Assembly: GCA_024636505.1 (NCBI GenBank)
Contig: JAGXGY010000024.1
Coordinates: 1-32,422, forward strand
Reading direction: 5' to 3'
Source: Methylobacter sp.
GTDB lineage: Bacteria > Pseudomonadota > Gammaproteobacteria > Methylococcales > Methylomonadaceae
DNA: 32,422 nucleotides
The notes beneath the pieces are model-generated. The model saw nothing but the letters and a program-made list of their open reading frames with translations. It ran no database searches and was not told the DNA's origin. The position numbers and the translations under genes were made by a program. Each line of letters begins with the position of its first letter. The first letter of the stretch is position 1. Shown piece after piece: positions 1 through 8,109 of the stretch.

Positions 1-18
1 ACCCCGAAGAAGCCGACC

Positions 19-46
19 ATTATAACCTACTTAGCCCGCTTGTCAA
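19..46 (-). promoter_or_regulatory. Strong sigma-70 promoter (inner of a tandem pair), facing out of the left edge
   Basis: On the minus strand this reads TTGACA, a 16-base spacer, then TATAAT (the -10 occupies 19-24 and the -35 occupies 41-46). Both hexamers are perfect consensus. Bases following the -10 are GC-rich and end in TTCGGGGT, as they also do after the outer promoter. With tyrS directly upstream, the likely target is a stable-RNA (16S-23S-5S) operon beyond the window. The transcript itself is not visible. Confidence 0.75.
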
Positions 47-111
47 CATCAATGTTAACTCTTATTTGTTGCTGCGTCTCTACCGGGGCGTTTACCCCGA
101 AAGAGCTACGC

Positions 112-139
112 ATTATACATCGCCTTTTCATAAGGTCAA
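112..139 (-). promoter_or_regulatory. Strong sigma-70 promoter (outer of a tandem pair)
   Basis: The minus strand reads TTGACC, a 16-base spacer, TATAAT, with the -10 at 112-117 and the -35 at 134-139. The -35 box overlaps the tyrS stop codon. It lies 93 bp upstream of the inner promoter and has the same spacer length. A CGGGG/CCCCG hairpin (84-99) sits in the early transcript. The arrangement resembles P1/P2 of rRNA operons, and the GC-rich discriminator fits stringent control; both are inferences. Confidence 0.72.
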
Positions 140-1332
140 GCGGTTATCTTAACTCGCGCAAATTTTCTTTTTCCTACTTGATAAACATGTTGAGTACCCG
201 TCGGAATCTCCATTTTTTGATCGGAAATTTTTTCTCCGTCAATTTTTACTGCACCCTGCTTTATCATACGATTAGCTTCTGATGTGCTCTCCGTCAATCC
301 GGCATCTTTCAATATATTTGCTATACCGTAATTTGCACCATCAATTTTTAATTCTAGTTCATCCATGTCATCAGGCATCGCACCACGTTGAAATCTGGCC
401 TCAAAATTCTCTAAAGCTTTAGTAGCCGCTGCAGCATCATGAAATCTTTCGATAACCTCCTGGGCCAACTTTACTTTATAATTCCTTGGATTTGCGCCTT
501 GCTTACACTCCTGAGTCCATAGCTTGATTTCAGCCATAGGGCGAAAACTCAACAACTCAAAATAACGCCACATCAGCTCATCAGAGATAGACATGAGCTT
601 GCCGAACATATCATCAGCGGGATCAGCTATCCCAACGTAATTATTAAGCGACTTGGACATTTTTTGCACACCATCCAATCCTTCCAAAATCGGCATGGTG
701 ATAACCACCTGAGGCTTTTGCCCAAAAGCCTCTTGTAACTGCCGTCCAACCAGCAAGTTAAACTTTTGGTCTGTACCGCCCAACTCCACATCAGCTTTCA
801 TCGCCACCGAGTCATAGCCTTGTATTAATGGATACAAAAACTCATGGATCGCAATAGGCTGACCGCCTTTAAAGCGCTTGTTAAAATCATCCCGTTCCAG
901 CATTCTGGCGACGGTATGCTTTGCCGCCAATTGAATCAAATCGGCAGGTGACATGGCATTCATCCAGCTTGAATTGAACATCACTAAGGTTTTAGTCGGA
1001 TCCAAAATTTTAAATATCTGCTCTTCATAGGTTCTTGCATTATCAATTACCTCATCCCGAGTCAAAGGCTTACGCGTCACATTTTTCCCGGTTGGGTCGC
1101 CTATCATCCCGGTAAAATCGCCAATCAGGAACAACACTTCATGCCCGAGATCTTGAAACTGTTTCAATTTATTAATCAATACCGTATGCCCCAAATGCAA
1201 ATCAGGGGCGGTCGGGTCAAAGCCCGCCTTAATGCGAAGAGGTCGCCCCTCTTCCAACTTTTTAATTAATTCTTGTTTGATTAAAACCTCATCGGTCCCT
1301 CTAAGCAGGTGCGCCAATACATCCTCTTGCAA
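136..1332 (-). CDS. tyrS: Tyrosyl-tRNA synthetase (TyrZ-like, KMSKS type)
   Basis: Charges tRNA-Tyr with tyrosine in the cytoplasm. The 398-residue protein has the class I signatures HLGH (residues 46-49) and KMSKS (224-228), and a C-terminal S4-like RNA-binding domain (about residues 335-395). The KMSKS form and length match the TyrZ branch rather than the E. coli TyrS branch. The start is TTG, supported by a GGAG ribosome site at 1340-1343, seven bases upstream; no in-frame ATG fits better. Transcribed divergently from the M23 peptidase gene. The tandem stable-RNA promoters begin at its stop codon, so read-through into the downstream RNA operon is possible. Confidence 0.96.
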   Translation of the reverse strand: MQEDVLAHLLRGTDEVLIKQELIKKLEEGRPLRIKAGFDPTAPDLHLGHTVLINKLKQFQDLGHEVLFLIGDFTGMIGDPTGKNVTRKPLTRDEVIDNARTYEEQIFKILDPTKTLVMFNSSWMNAMSPADLIQLAAKHTVARMLERDDFNKRFKGGQPIAIHEFLYPLIQGYDSVAMKADVELGGTDQKFNLLVGRQLQEAFGQKPQVVITMPILEGLDGVQKMSKSLNNYVGIADPADDMFGKLMSISDELMWRYFELLSFRPMAEIKLWTQECKQGANPRNYKVKLAQEVIERFHDAAAATKALENFEARFQRGAMPDDMDELELKIDGANYGIANILKDAGLTESTSEANRMIKQGAVKIDGEKISDQKMEIPTGTQHVYQVGKRKFARVKITA

Positions 1333-1502
1333 TGTCTTTCTCCAAATCCAATTTATTTAATTTAAAATTATTATAAGATTAATATATTACGCTCACAGAA
1401 TAAAACTTTTCTGGCCATTAACATTGGTAAAATTATTTAAAGTCTTTTAGAATGTTTATTAAGTACTTCAAATCTCTGTTTTAATTACCCAGTCTTTGCC
1501 TC

Positions 1503-2756
1503 GTGAAATATAAAAAATACCCCCTTCTATTTTTAGGGCTAGGTTCAATCTGTATTGTAATAGCTAGCCTTTCTAATTCAAACAAACCAAACACGATTAA
1601 CCTACAAGCCAAGACCCAAAGCCATTCCGCTGAAAAACCTGTAAAAGCAAATTCTTCACGCATAATCAACCATGAAATCCAAGCCGGCGAAAACCTTTCG
1701 ACTATTTTCTCTTCGTTAAACTTAAATAAAGCCGACCTAAGCCAAATTATCAACACTAATGATGATGCCAAACAATTTGCGAACATCTCTGCCGGAAAAT
1801 TCTTGCAGCTAAAAACGAATCCATCTGGTCTGCTCGAACAACTATCTTACAAAATAAACGCCATTGACACGCTTTCTGCTACGCGCAGCAACAATGGTTT
1901 TATCGTCGAACTCACCAGCAAAGCTGTCACCCGCGAACTCACCAGCGTTCAATCCACTATTGAATCGTCTTTATTTCTGGATGGGCAAAAAGCCGGCTTA
2001 TCCAATAAACTGATTTTGCAATTGGCTAATATTTTTGCATGGGATATTGATTTTGCTACTAATCTACAAAGTGGCGACCAATTTACCGTTGTCTATGAGA
2101 AAATAATCGCTGATGGCAAAGAGGTTGATACCAGCAAAATCCTTTCTGCTGAATTTGTTAATCGTGGAAAAATCTACTCTGCGGTCAAATATAAAGACCC
2201 GAGCGGCAACATTAACTATTACACGCCCGACGGCAATGGTATGCGCAAAGCCTTCTTAAGCACCCCAGTTGACTTTGCACATATCAGCTCACATTACAAC
2301 TTGAAGCGTAAGCATCCGATTCTAAACAGAATTCGCGCCCATACCGGCGTTGATTACGCGGCAAGAACAGGCACTCCCATCAAGTCAACCGGGGATGGGA
2401 AAATTGCCTTTCATGGCAATAAAGGCGGCTACGGTCAAGTTGTCATTATTAAACACGGCGATCACTATGAGACGCTATATGCTCATATGTCTAGCTTCAG
2501 AAAAGACCTGAAAAATGGCGCGTCAGTTAAACAAGGCGACATTATTGGTTACGTCGGCCAGTCAGGCCTTGCTACCGGCCCTCATTTACATTATGAATTT
2601 CGCATTGATGGTACCCACCGCAACCCGCTAGCACTTAACTTACCGCACTCTTTACCCATCAATAAAAAACTACTAGCTAATTTTAAGGCACAAACCAAAC
2701 CATTACTGGCTCAATTAAATCAAGCTAAAGCGCAAACATTGTTTGCAAAAAACTAA
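1503..2756 (+). CDS. M23 family murein DD-endopeptidase (MepM-like) with OapA/LysM-like region
   Basis: Predicted periplasmic, membrane-anchored peptidoglycan endopeptidase of 417 residues. There is an N-terminal hydrophobic anchor (about 7-23), an OapA/LysM-like segment (about 55-115), a linker domain, and a C-terminal LytM/M23 zinc peptidase domain (about 260-375). The zinc and catalytic residues are present: H280 and D284 in HTGVD, H328 in YAHMS, and H361/H363 in HLH. The domain order matches E. coli MepM. The start is GTG at 1503; no strong ribosome site is visible, so the exact start is less certain than the gene. It is 23 bp upstream of anmK, and the pair probably forms a cell-wall cleavage and recycling operon. 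Confidence 0.92.
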   Translation: MKYKKYPLLFLGLGSICIVIASLSNSNKPNTINLQAKTQSHSAEKPVKANSSRIINHEIQAGENLSTIFSSLNLNKADLSQIINTNDDAKQFANISAGKFLQLKTNPSGLLEQLSYKINAIDTLSATRSNNGFIVELTSKAVTRELTSVQSTIESSLFLDGQKAGLSNKLILQLANIFAWDIDFATNLQSGDQFTVVYEKIIADGKEVDTSKILSAEFVNRGKIYSAVKYKDPSGNINYYTPDGNGMRKAFLSTPVDFAHISSHYNLKRKHPILNRIRAHTGVDYAARTGTPIKSTGDGKIAFHGNKGGYGQVVIIKHGDHYETLYAHMSSFRKDLKNGASVKQGDIIGYVGQSGLATGPHLHYEFRIDGTHRNPLALNLPHSLPINKKLLANFKAQTKPLLAQLNQAKAQTLFAKN

Positions 2757-2779
2757 CCTTATTTCATCTAACGCTATCG

Positions 2780-3913
2780 ATGTCTGAACTTTATATTGGA
2801 CTTATGTCCGGAACCAGTCTGGATGGCATTGATGCTGCGCTTGTTGAATTTACTGACAATAAAGCTCAGCTTATTCAATTTGAATATCTGCCCTTTCCCG
2901 ATGAGATTCAAAACACCATCCAGCGACTCAGTAAGCCTGATGCGCTAATCTCACTTAAAGAATATGGTGCTATGGACACCCGGCTTGGTCGCTTATTTGC
3001 AGAATCTGTTAATACCTTGCTGGCCAAAGCCAATATTCGCGCTTCAGCAGTCAACGCCATAGGTAGTCACGGACTAACCACCTACCATGCGCCCAGCATT
3101 AGGCTACCTTTTTCCCTTCAAATCGGCGACCCCAATATTATTGCCGAACTTACCGGCATTACCACCGTGGCTGATTTCAGGCGCAGGGATATTGCCGCCC
3201 AAGGTCAAGGCGCACCATTGGTTCCGGCTTTTCATCAAGCCGCTTTTCATCACCCTAATGAGCATCGCTGTATCGTCAATATCGGCGGCATCGCCAATAT
3301 TACCGTCTTGCCTAAACAGCTGTCGGCACAAGTCATCGGTTTTGATACCGGCCCCGGCAACACCTTGATGGACCTCTGGATCAAGTTACACCAGAACCTG
3401 TCTTATGATAAAAACGGTGTATGGGGTAAATCCGGCAACATTGATCATGACTTGGTAGCACTATTAAAACAAGATGCTTATTTCAATACCGCCCCACCAA
3501 AAAGTACTGGCAAAGAATATTTTTCACTACCTTGGATTTATCAGTATTTCGATGCCTTTAGCCACAAAGCCGAGGACATACAAGCCAGCTTATGTTTTTT
3601 AACGGCGATAACCATTTGCGACGCAATCAAGAAATATGCACCAGCTACCGAACGGGTATTGATTTGCGGCGGCGGTATTCACAACAGCTATTTACTGAAA
3701 CTCATTCAACAACACATTGAATGTCCTGTTGAATCGACAGAAAAACAGGGCATTCATCCCAATCATGTTGAGGCGATGGCTTTTGCGTGGCTAGCCAAAC
3801 AAACCATCAACAATCTGCCGGGCAATCTTAAAGAGGTTACAGGAGCCATTAACTCCGTTATTCTTGGGGGAATTTATCTGGGAAACAAAGGACGCATCTT
3901 CCGCTCCTGCTAA
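2780..3913 (+). CDS. anmK: Anhydro-N-acetylmuramic acid kinase
   Basis: Phosphorylates and opens 1,6-anhydro-MurNAc released during murein turnover, giving MurNAc-6-P for recycling. The protein is 377 residues. It shows the N-terminal ATP-binding motif MSGTSLDGID (9-18), the GSHGLT segment, the DFRRRDIAAQGQGAPLVP active-site stretch, and the C-terminal ICGGG nucleotide-binding loop. The C-terminus runs about a dozen residues (ending FRSC) past the usual VLGxIY ending, so the stop may be recently displaced. It follows the M23 peptidase closely and is convergent with erpA. Confidence 0.95.
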   Translation: MSELYIGLMSGTSLDGIDAALVEFTDNKAQLIQFEYLPFPDEIQNTIQRLSKPDALISLKEYGAMDTRLGRLFAESVNTLLAKANIRASAVNAIGSHGLTTYHAPSIRLPFSLQIGDPNIIAELTGITTVADFRRRDIAAQGQGAPLVPAFHQAAFHHPNEHRCIVNIGGIANITVLPKQLSAQVIGFDTGPGNTLMDLWIKLHQNLSYDKNGVWGKSGNIDHDLVALLKQDAYFNTAPPKSTGKEYFSLPWIYQYFDAFSHKAEDIQASLCFLTAITICDAIKKYAPATERVLICGGGIHNSYLLKLIQQHIECPVESTEKQGIHPNHVEAMAFAWLAKQTINNLPGNLKEVTGAINSVILGGIYLGNKGRIFRSC

Positions 3914-3917
3914 GCAC

Positions 3918-3957
3918 CTACATCCTTGTAGTTGACAATCCTGTCGCCCAAAGGCGA
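3918..3957. terminator. Two adjacent hairpins between convergent anmK and erpA
   Basis: CTACA-tcct-TGTAG (3918-3931) and TCGCC-caaa-GGCGA (3944-3957) lie in the 60-bp space between the two convergent genes. No T-tract follows either arm, so this could be a factor-dependent transcription boundary or a REP-like repeat. A related GCACCTACA string recurs at 7632. Confidence 0.4.
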
Positions 3958-3973
3958 GAAACCTATAGATCAG

Positions 3974-4306
3974 CTACGCTGAAAAAGAAGATCCGCAGCC
4001 ACAGGTAGTGGTCGCGTTCGGATTGCGAATAACAAACTGGGCACCCGACAAATCTTCTTTATAATCGATTTCAGCGCCGCTTAAATATTGAATACTCATC
4101 GAATCAACTAATACTGTAACTCCAGCGTTTTCAACGCGAGTGTCATCTTCGTTCACTTCCTCATCAAAAGTAAAACCGTATTGAAACCCCGAGCAACCAC
4201 CGCCTGAAACATAAACCCTCAATTTCAGATTATCATTGCCTTCCTCGGCTATTAATTCGCCAACCTTAGAAGCGGCGCTGTCAGTAAAAACTATTGGATT
4301 AGACAT
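3974..4306 (-). CDS. erpA: A-type iron-sulfur cluster insertion protein ErpA
   Basis: Carrier that delivers Fe-S clusters to apoproteins such as IspG/IspH and respiratory enzymes; ispH is in this window. The 110-residue protein has the three ligand cysteines of the family: C38 in GGGCSGF, and C102 and C104 in the CGCGSSFS tail. The C-terminal ending is nearly identical to E. coli ErpA, which separates it from IscA. It lies 69 bp downstream of argC on the same strand, a neighbourhood recalled from Pseudomonas. The start is ATG at 4306. Confidence 0.94.
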   Translation of the reverse strand: MSNPIVFTDSAASKVGELIAEEGNDNLKLRVYVSGGGCSGFQYGFTFDEEVNEDDTRVENAGVTVLVDSMSIQYLSGAEIDYKEDLSGAQFVIRNPNATTTCGCGSSFSA

Positions 4307-4375
4307 ATGTTTAACACTATAAAAATGGAATTGAACAAATTAAATTATGACCATACCTAGCGTTTTAGTCAAGAA

Positions 4376-5407
4376 TTATGGATAAAGGGCAATGATTTTT
4401 AATCCTGAGTCTTCTTTCAACCCGAACATCAAATTCATGTTTTGCACCGCCTGCCCCGCCGCCCCTTTAACCAAGTTATCAATCACCGATAACACCACGA
4501 TAGTTTGCCCACCTTGAGGCTGATGAATCGAAATCTGGCAATTGTTACTGCCGCGTACATTTCGGGTATCAGGGTGTGAGCCTTGCGGCAAGACATCGAC
4601 AAACAATTCATTCGCATATCTTTGTTCATACAAAGCCTGCACATCGCCCAGACCGCCATGCGCCTGACCATATAAGGTAGCGTGTATTCCCCGAATCATC
4701 GGTGTTAAATGCGGCACAAAGGTCAATCCAACCGACTTTCCAGCCACCAACTCAAGTCCCTGAACAATTTCCGGCAGATGCCGATGCCCAGCCACCGCAT
4801 AAGCCTTAAAACTCTCGCCGGTTTCGCTCATTAAGGTCGCCAAATCCGCTTTACGCCCTGCCCCGCTAACACCTGATTTAACATCGGCAATTAAATGCTC
4901 CGCATCGGCCAACTCATTTTCCAGCAACGGTAAAAAACCCAACTGCACAGCAGTAGGATAGCAACCGGGGCAAGCGATTAAATTAGCCTGCTTAATCGCC
5001 TCACGATTTAGTTCCGGCAAACCGTAAACCGCATCGGCAATTAAATCTGGGCAGGCATGTTCCATACCGTACCACTTGCTCCATTCCGTAACATCTTTCA
5101 ATCTGAAATCTGCGGACAGGTCTATCACCTTAACGCCACGCGCCAATAACTGCTCTGCCATCAGCATCGCCGTACCGTTCGGTGTCGCAAAAAACACCAC
5201 ATCGCACTCGGCCAAGGTTTCGACCTCTGGCAAACTAAAAATCGTATCAATGGAACCCCGTAAACTGGGATAAAGCACATCAACTCTTAACCCGGCATCG
5301 CTACGTGAAGTGACAACCGCCACCTCAACCTCCGAATGCAACGCCAAAATCCGCAATAGCTCAACACCGGTATATCCGGTTCCGCCCACAATACCTGCAC
5401 GAATCAT
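4376..5407 (-). CDS. argC: N-acetyl-gamma-glutamyl-phosphate reductase
   Basis: NADPH-dependent third step of arginine biosynthesis. The protein is 343 residues from the chosen ATG, which has an AGGA ribosome site eight bases upstream; an in-frame GTG at 5425 would add six residues but lacks such a site. The nucleotide-binding motif GGTGYTG (8-14), catalytic C149 in ACPGCYPTA, and AGHRHLPEI with the active-site histidine are all visible. Length agrees with the Pseudomonas enzyme. Divergent from the quinone oxidoreductase gene across 85 bp. Confidence 0.95.
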   Translation of the reverse strand: MIRAGIVGGTGYTGVELLRILALHSEVEVAVVTSRSDAGLRVDVLYPSLRGSIDTIFSLPEVETLAECDVVFFATPNGTAMLMAEQLLARGVKVIDLSADFRLKDVTEWSKWYGMEHACPDLIADAVYGLPELNREAIKQANLIACPGCYPTAVQLGFLPLLENELADAEHLIADVKSGVSGAGRKADLATLMSETGESFKAYAVAGHRHLPEIVQGLELVAGKSVGLTFVPHLTPMIRGIHATLYGQAHGGLGDVQALYEQRYANELFVDVLPQGSHPDTRNVRGSNNCQISIHQPQGGQTIVVLSVIDNLVKGAAGQAVQNMNLMFGLKEDSGLKIIALYP

Positions 5408-5492
5408 CTGTTTTATCCTACCCACACATTGTTTATGAAAATAACTGGAGCCTATAATAACCGCAACTCAGCTTATTGACGATGTTGTAACG

Positions 5493-6476
5493 ATGCCGCT
5501 ACCAGAACAAATGCTTGCCATTGAAATTGAAAACGGTGTTTTAACGCCGAAAAAACGTGCCATACCGATGCCGTCAGCCGAACAGGTGTTAATCAAGGTC
5601 GAGGCCGCCGGCGTCAATCGGCCTGACATCATGCAGCGCCAAGGCCTGTATCCGTCTCCACCCGGCGCATCCGATATTCCCGGACTTGAAGTTGCAGGAA
5701 CCGTTCAGGCAGTGGGCGATAACATCGATCATTTAAATATAGGCGAGCGAGTCTGCGCGCTGGTAACCGGCGGCGGTTATTCAGAGTATTGTTTGGCCTC
5801 GGCGGCATTGTGCCTGCCCATCCCGGAAGGCCTGTCGTTTACCCAGGCCGCCGCATTGCCGGAAACTTTTTTCACGGTCTGGAGCAATGTATTCGACCGC
5901 GCCAAGTTGCAGTCCGGCGAAACGCTGTTGGTGCATGGCGGCGGCAGCGGCATCGGCACCACGGCGATACAACTTGCCAAGGCCTTTAACGCCAAGATCA
6001 TCGTTACCGCAGGCTCGACAACCAAATGCGAGTTTTGCCTGCAACTGGGCGCAGATGCCGCGATCAACTACAAGGAACAGGATTTTGTCGAAGCGATCAA
6101 ACAACTTACCGACAACAAAGGCGTCGATGTTATCCTGGACATGATCGGCGGCGACTATTTCCCACGCAATATAAAATGCATGAGCGATGATGCCCGACTG
6201 GTGCAAATCGCCATACAAATGGGCCCGAAAGCCGAAATAAACCTGCTGCCCGTCATGCTCAAACGACTCACCATTATCGGCTCTACCTTAAGAGCCCGAG
6301 ACGATGCCTTTAAAACGGCAATCGCCAAGCAATTGTTTGAAAACGTCTGGCCTTTATTGGAATCCGGCAACATCAAACCGGTTATCCATTCGACTTTTGC
6401 GCTGACCGATGCCGCCTTAGCCCATCAACTCATGGAAAGCAGCCGACACATCGGCAAAATCATCTTAACGGTATGA
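5493..6476 (+). CDS. NAD(P)H quinone oxidoreductase, zinc-independent MDR family (PIG3/zeta-crystallin-like)
   Basis: Probable cytoplasmic NADPH-dependent quinone or enone reductase of 327 residues. An N-terminal GroES-like fold carries the NRPDIMQRQGLYP segment typical of the PIG3 branch. The Rossmann domain contains HGGGSGIGTTAIQLAK. The alcohol-dehydrogenase zinc ligands are absent, consistent with the zinc-independent branch. The substrate cannot be read from sequence. The sulfurtransferase gene begins four bases after its stop, so the two are almost certainly co-transcribed. Confidence 0.9.
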   Translation: MPLPEQMLAIEIENGVLTPKKRAIPMPSAEQVLIKVEAAGVNRPDIMQRQGLYPSPPGASDIPGLEVAGTVQAVGDNIDHLNIGERVCALVTGGGYSEYCLASAALCLPIPEGLSFTQAAALPETFFTVWSNVFDRAKLQSGETLLVHGGGSGIGTTAIQLAKAFNAKIIVTAGSTTKCEFCLQLGADAAINYKEQDFVEAIKQLTDNKGVDVILDMIGGDYFPRNIKCMSDDARLVQIAIQMGPKAEINLLPVMLKRLTIIGSTLRARDDAFKTAIAKQLFENVWPLLESGNIKPVIHSTFALTDAALAHQLMESSRHIGKIILTV

Positions 6477-6480
6477 AACT

Positions 6481-7326
6481 ATGACCTACACCACCCTAAT
6501 TTCTCCAGCAACACTCCATCAACAGCTTAAGCATCCCGACTGGGTAATCGTTGACTGCCGCTTTTCATTAGCGGATACCGAAGCCGGTGCCAAAGCCTAC
6601 CGACACGGACATATCCCCAACGCCCGTTACGCTCATCTGGACAAAGACTTGTCTTCAGCGATTATCGATTTTACCGGCCGCCATCCATTGCCCGACTTTG
6701 CGTTATTGGCAAAAAAACTGGGCGACTGGGGTATCGACAATAACGCTCAGGTTGTTATTTATGACGATGCAGGCGGCGCTTTTGCCGGCCGTCTCTGGTG
6801 GTTATTGCGGTGCATGGGACATGATAAAGTTGCCGTATTAGATGGCGGCATCAAGCATTGGCAAAAACAAGGCTTGCCTGTCACAACAACCTTGCCAGCC
6901 CTTAAACCCGCATCATTCAGGCCGTACCTGAACGAGGCCGCTTGGCTTAATGCGGTTCAGGTGCAAAACGCTTTGGCGCAAAAAGCCATATGCCTGATCG
7001 ATGCCAGAACGCCTGATCGCTATCGCGGCGAACAAGAACCCATCGACCCGGTTGCAGGACACATCCCCTATGCATTAAACCGCGCCTTTCAATTAAACCT
7101 GGACAGCAACGGCTTATTTTTATCGGAGGAACAATTACGCGATCAGTTTAAACAGCTTATCGGCGCTAGCGCACCCGAGCAAGTCGTGCATTATTGCGGC
7201 TCCGGCGTCACCGCCTGCCATAATTTACTGGCGATGGAACACGCCGGATTAACCGGTTCCAAGCTTTATGCGGGATCGTGGAGCGAATGGATCAGGAATA
7301 AAAACCTGGCGGTTGCGAGAGAGTGA
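6481..7326 (+). CDS. sseA: Two-domain sulfurtransferase (3-mercaptopyruvate sulfurtransferase type)
   Basis: Transfers sulfur from 3-mercaptopyruvate or a related donor to an acceptor thiol. Two rhodanese domains are present: an inactive N-terminal one (about 5-135) and a catalytic C-terminal one (about 155-280). The active-site loop CGSGVTAC starts at C239; this CGSGVT form is typical of mercaptopyruvate sulfurtransferases, whereas thiosulfate enzymes usually have CRKGVT. It is 281 residues, normal for the family. It is the last conserved gene before the accessory island, whose insertion side starts directly after its stop codon. Confidence 0.9.
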   Translation: MTYTTLISPATLHQQLKHPDWVIVDCRFSLADTEAGAKAYRHGHIPNARYAHLDKDLSSAIIDFTGRHPLPDFALLAKKLGDWGIDNNAQVVIYDDAGGAFAGRLWWLLRCMGHDKVAVLDGGIKHWQKQGLPVTTTLPALKPASFRPYLNEAAWLNAVQVQNALAQKAICLIDARTPDRYRGEQEPIDPVAGHIPYALNRAFQLNLDSNGLFLSEEQLRDQFKQLIGASAPEQVVHYCGSGVTACHNLLAMEHAGLTGSKLYAGSWSEWIRNKNLAVARE

Positions 7327-7644
7327 TATTTAATGATCCAATGAAGAGCATAGGCGGGCAACCTAGTAACGATGCACCTCCTGACCAAAGCACCGCGTAT
7401 TGCCCCAGTCGCCGCTTACGCTCCAGGGTGTTTGTTACAGCTTGACGCATACAGTCGAGCATGGCTTGCATTTCCTGAATGGGGGTGGGGCGTTTGAATA
7501 CTCATAGCTGAGCCTCTTGTTATAAAAGTTGAAAAAATTCATGATTAAATTTAGATGCTGCTCAGCGTTTTGTTGGAATACCTAACCTACACCAAAGTTC
7601 TGCACCTTTAGCCCTCTCCGACCGGATATAGGCACCTACAACCG
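7327..7644. other. Gene-free island border with degraded sequence
   Basis: No intact gene is seen in these 318 bp. The left part carries a decayed small reading frame on the minus strand (listed separately). The middle (about 7506-7600) is AT-rich with nothing recognised. The right end runs into a REP-like repeat that supplies the 3' end of vsr. I take this as the left border of an inserted accessory segment. Confidence 0.5.
7385..7505 (-). pseudogene. Remnant of a small hypothetical gene
   Basis: On the minus strand an ATG at 7505 opens a frame (MSIQTPHP) that leaves a coding-looking frame at a run of C residues. A one-base shift gives a helical segment reading PIQEMQAMLDCMRQAVTNT, then LERKRRLGQYAVLW. 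Charge pattern and the ending resemble short hypothetical proteins of about 70-80 residues that I recall from proteobacteria and cyanobacteria, but I cannot name a family. The downstream frame runs into sseA antisense without a natural end. A frameshifted relic is the simplest reading. Confidence 0.35.
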
Positions 7645-7685
7645 TCATTCCGACATGGATTGCCGGAATCCAGAACACAGGGATG
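7638..7685. repeat. REP-like palindromic repeat forming the vsr 3' end
   Basis: The stretch contains TCATTCCGACATGGATTGCC followed by GGAATCCAG. TTCCG and CCGGAA form the arms of an imperfect hairpin, a pattern typical of dispersed bacterial intergenic repeats. The vsr stop codon (7645-7647) and its last ten or so codons lie inside it. Confidence 0.55.
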
Positions 7686-8094
7686 TGATAGAGCCTATAC
7701 ATCTTCGAATTGTTCGAATAAGAAGTTCATTCTCTTTTGTTTCGCATTCCCAAATAACACAAACGTGCCATCCTTGTTGACGGAGCACTTTTTCCGCCTG
7801 CTTATCCCTTTTCAAAGTTCCTTGAAATTTTGTTACCCAAAATTCGCGATTGAATTCGGGGACCGTTGCGCGTTTACATCCCGGATGTTGATGCCAAAAA
7901 CAGCCGTGAACGAAAATACAAAGATGATGTTTAGGCATAACAATATCGGGCTTTCCGGGTAAATATTTTCGATGTAAACGAAAACGGAACCCCATTTTAT
8001 GCAGCATTTTTCTAACTCGGATTTCAGGTGTGGTGTTTTTTCCTTTGACCGCCGCCATATTTTTGGAACGTTGCTCGGTATTAAGCTTGTCCAC
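7645..8094 (-). CDS. vsr: Very short patch repair (Vsr) endonuclease, last gene of the dcm island
   Basis: In E. coli, Vsr nicks DNA 5' of the T in T:G mismatches made by deamination of Dcm-modified cytosine. The 149-residue protein aligns with the family throughout. It has E24, the catalytic D50 in GKPDIV, H63 and H68 in HGCFWHQH, and D97. The structural zinc ligands also appear intact (C65, H70, C73, C117 in WEC). Start is GTG at 8094, 15 bases after the receiver gene stop, so it is translated as the fourth gene of the operon. The final residues (about GFRQSMSE) are encoded by a REP-like repeat, so the original C-terminus has been replaced, though beyond the catalytic core. Here it may be a repair enzyme or the cleaving component of a restriction-like system. 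Confidence 0.93.
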   Translation of the reverse strand: MDKLNTEQRSKNMAAVKGKNTTPEIRVRKMLHKMGFRFRLHRKYLPGKPDIVMPKHHLCIFVHGCFWHQHPGCKRATVPEFNREFWVTKFQGTLKRDKQAEKVLRQQGWHVCVIWECETKENELLIRTIRRCIGSITSLCSGFRQSMSE

Positions 8095-8109
8095 CTAGAA
8101 AGAACCCAA

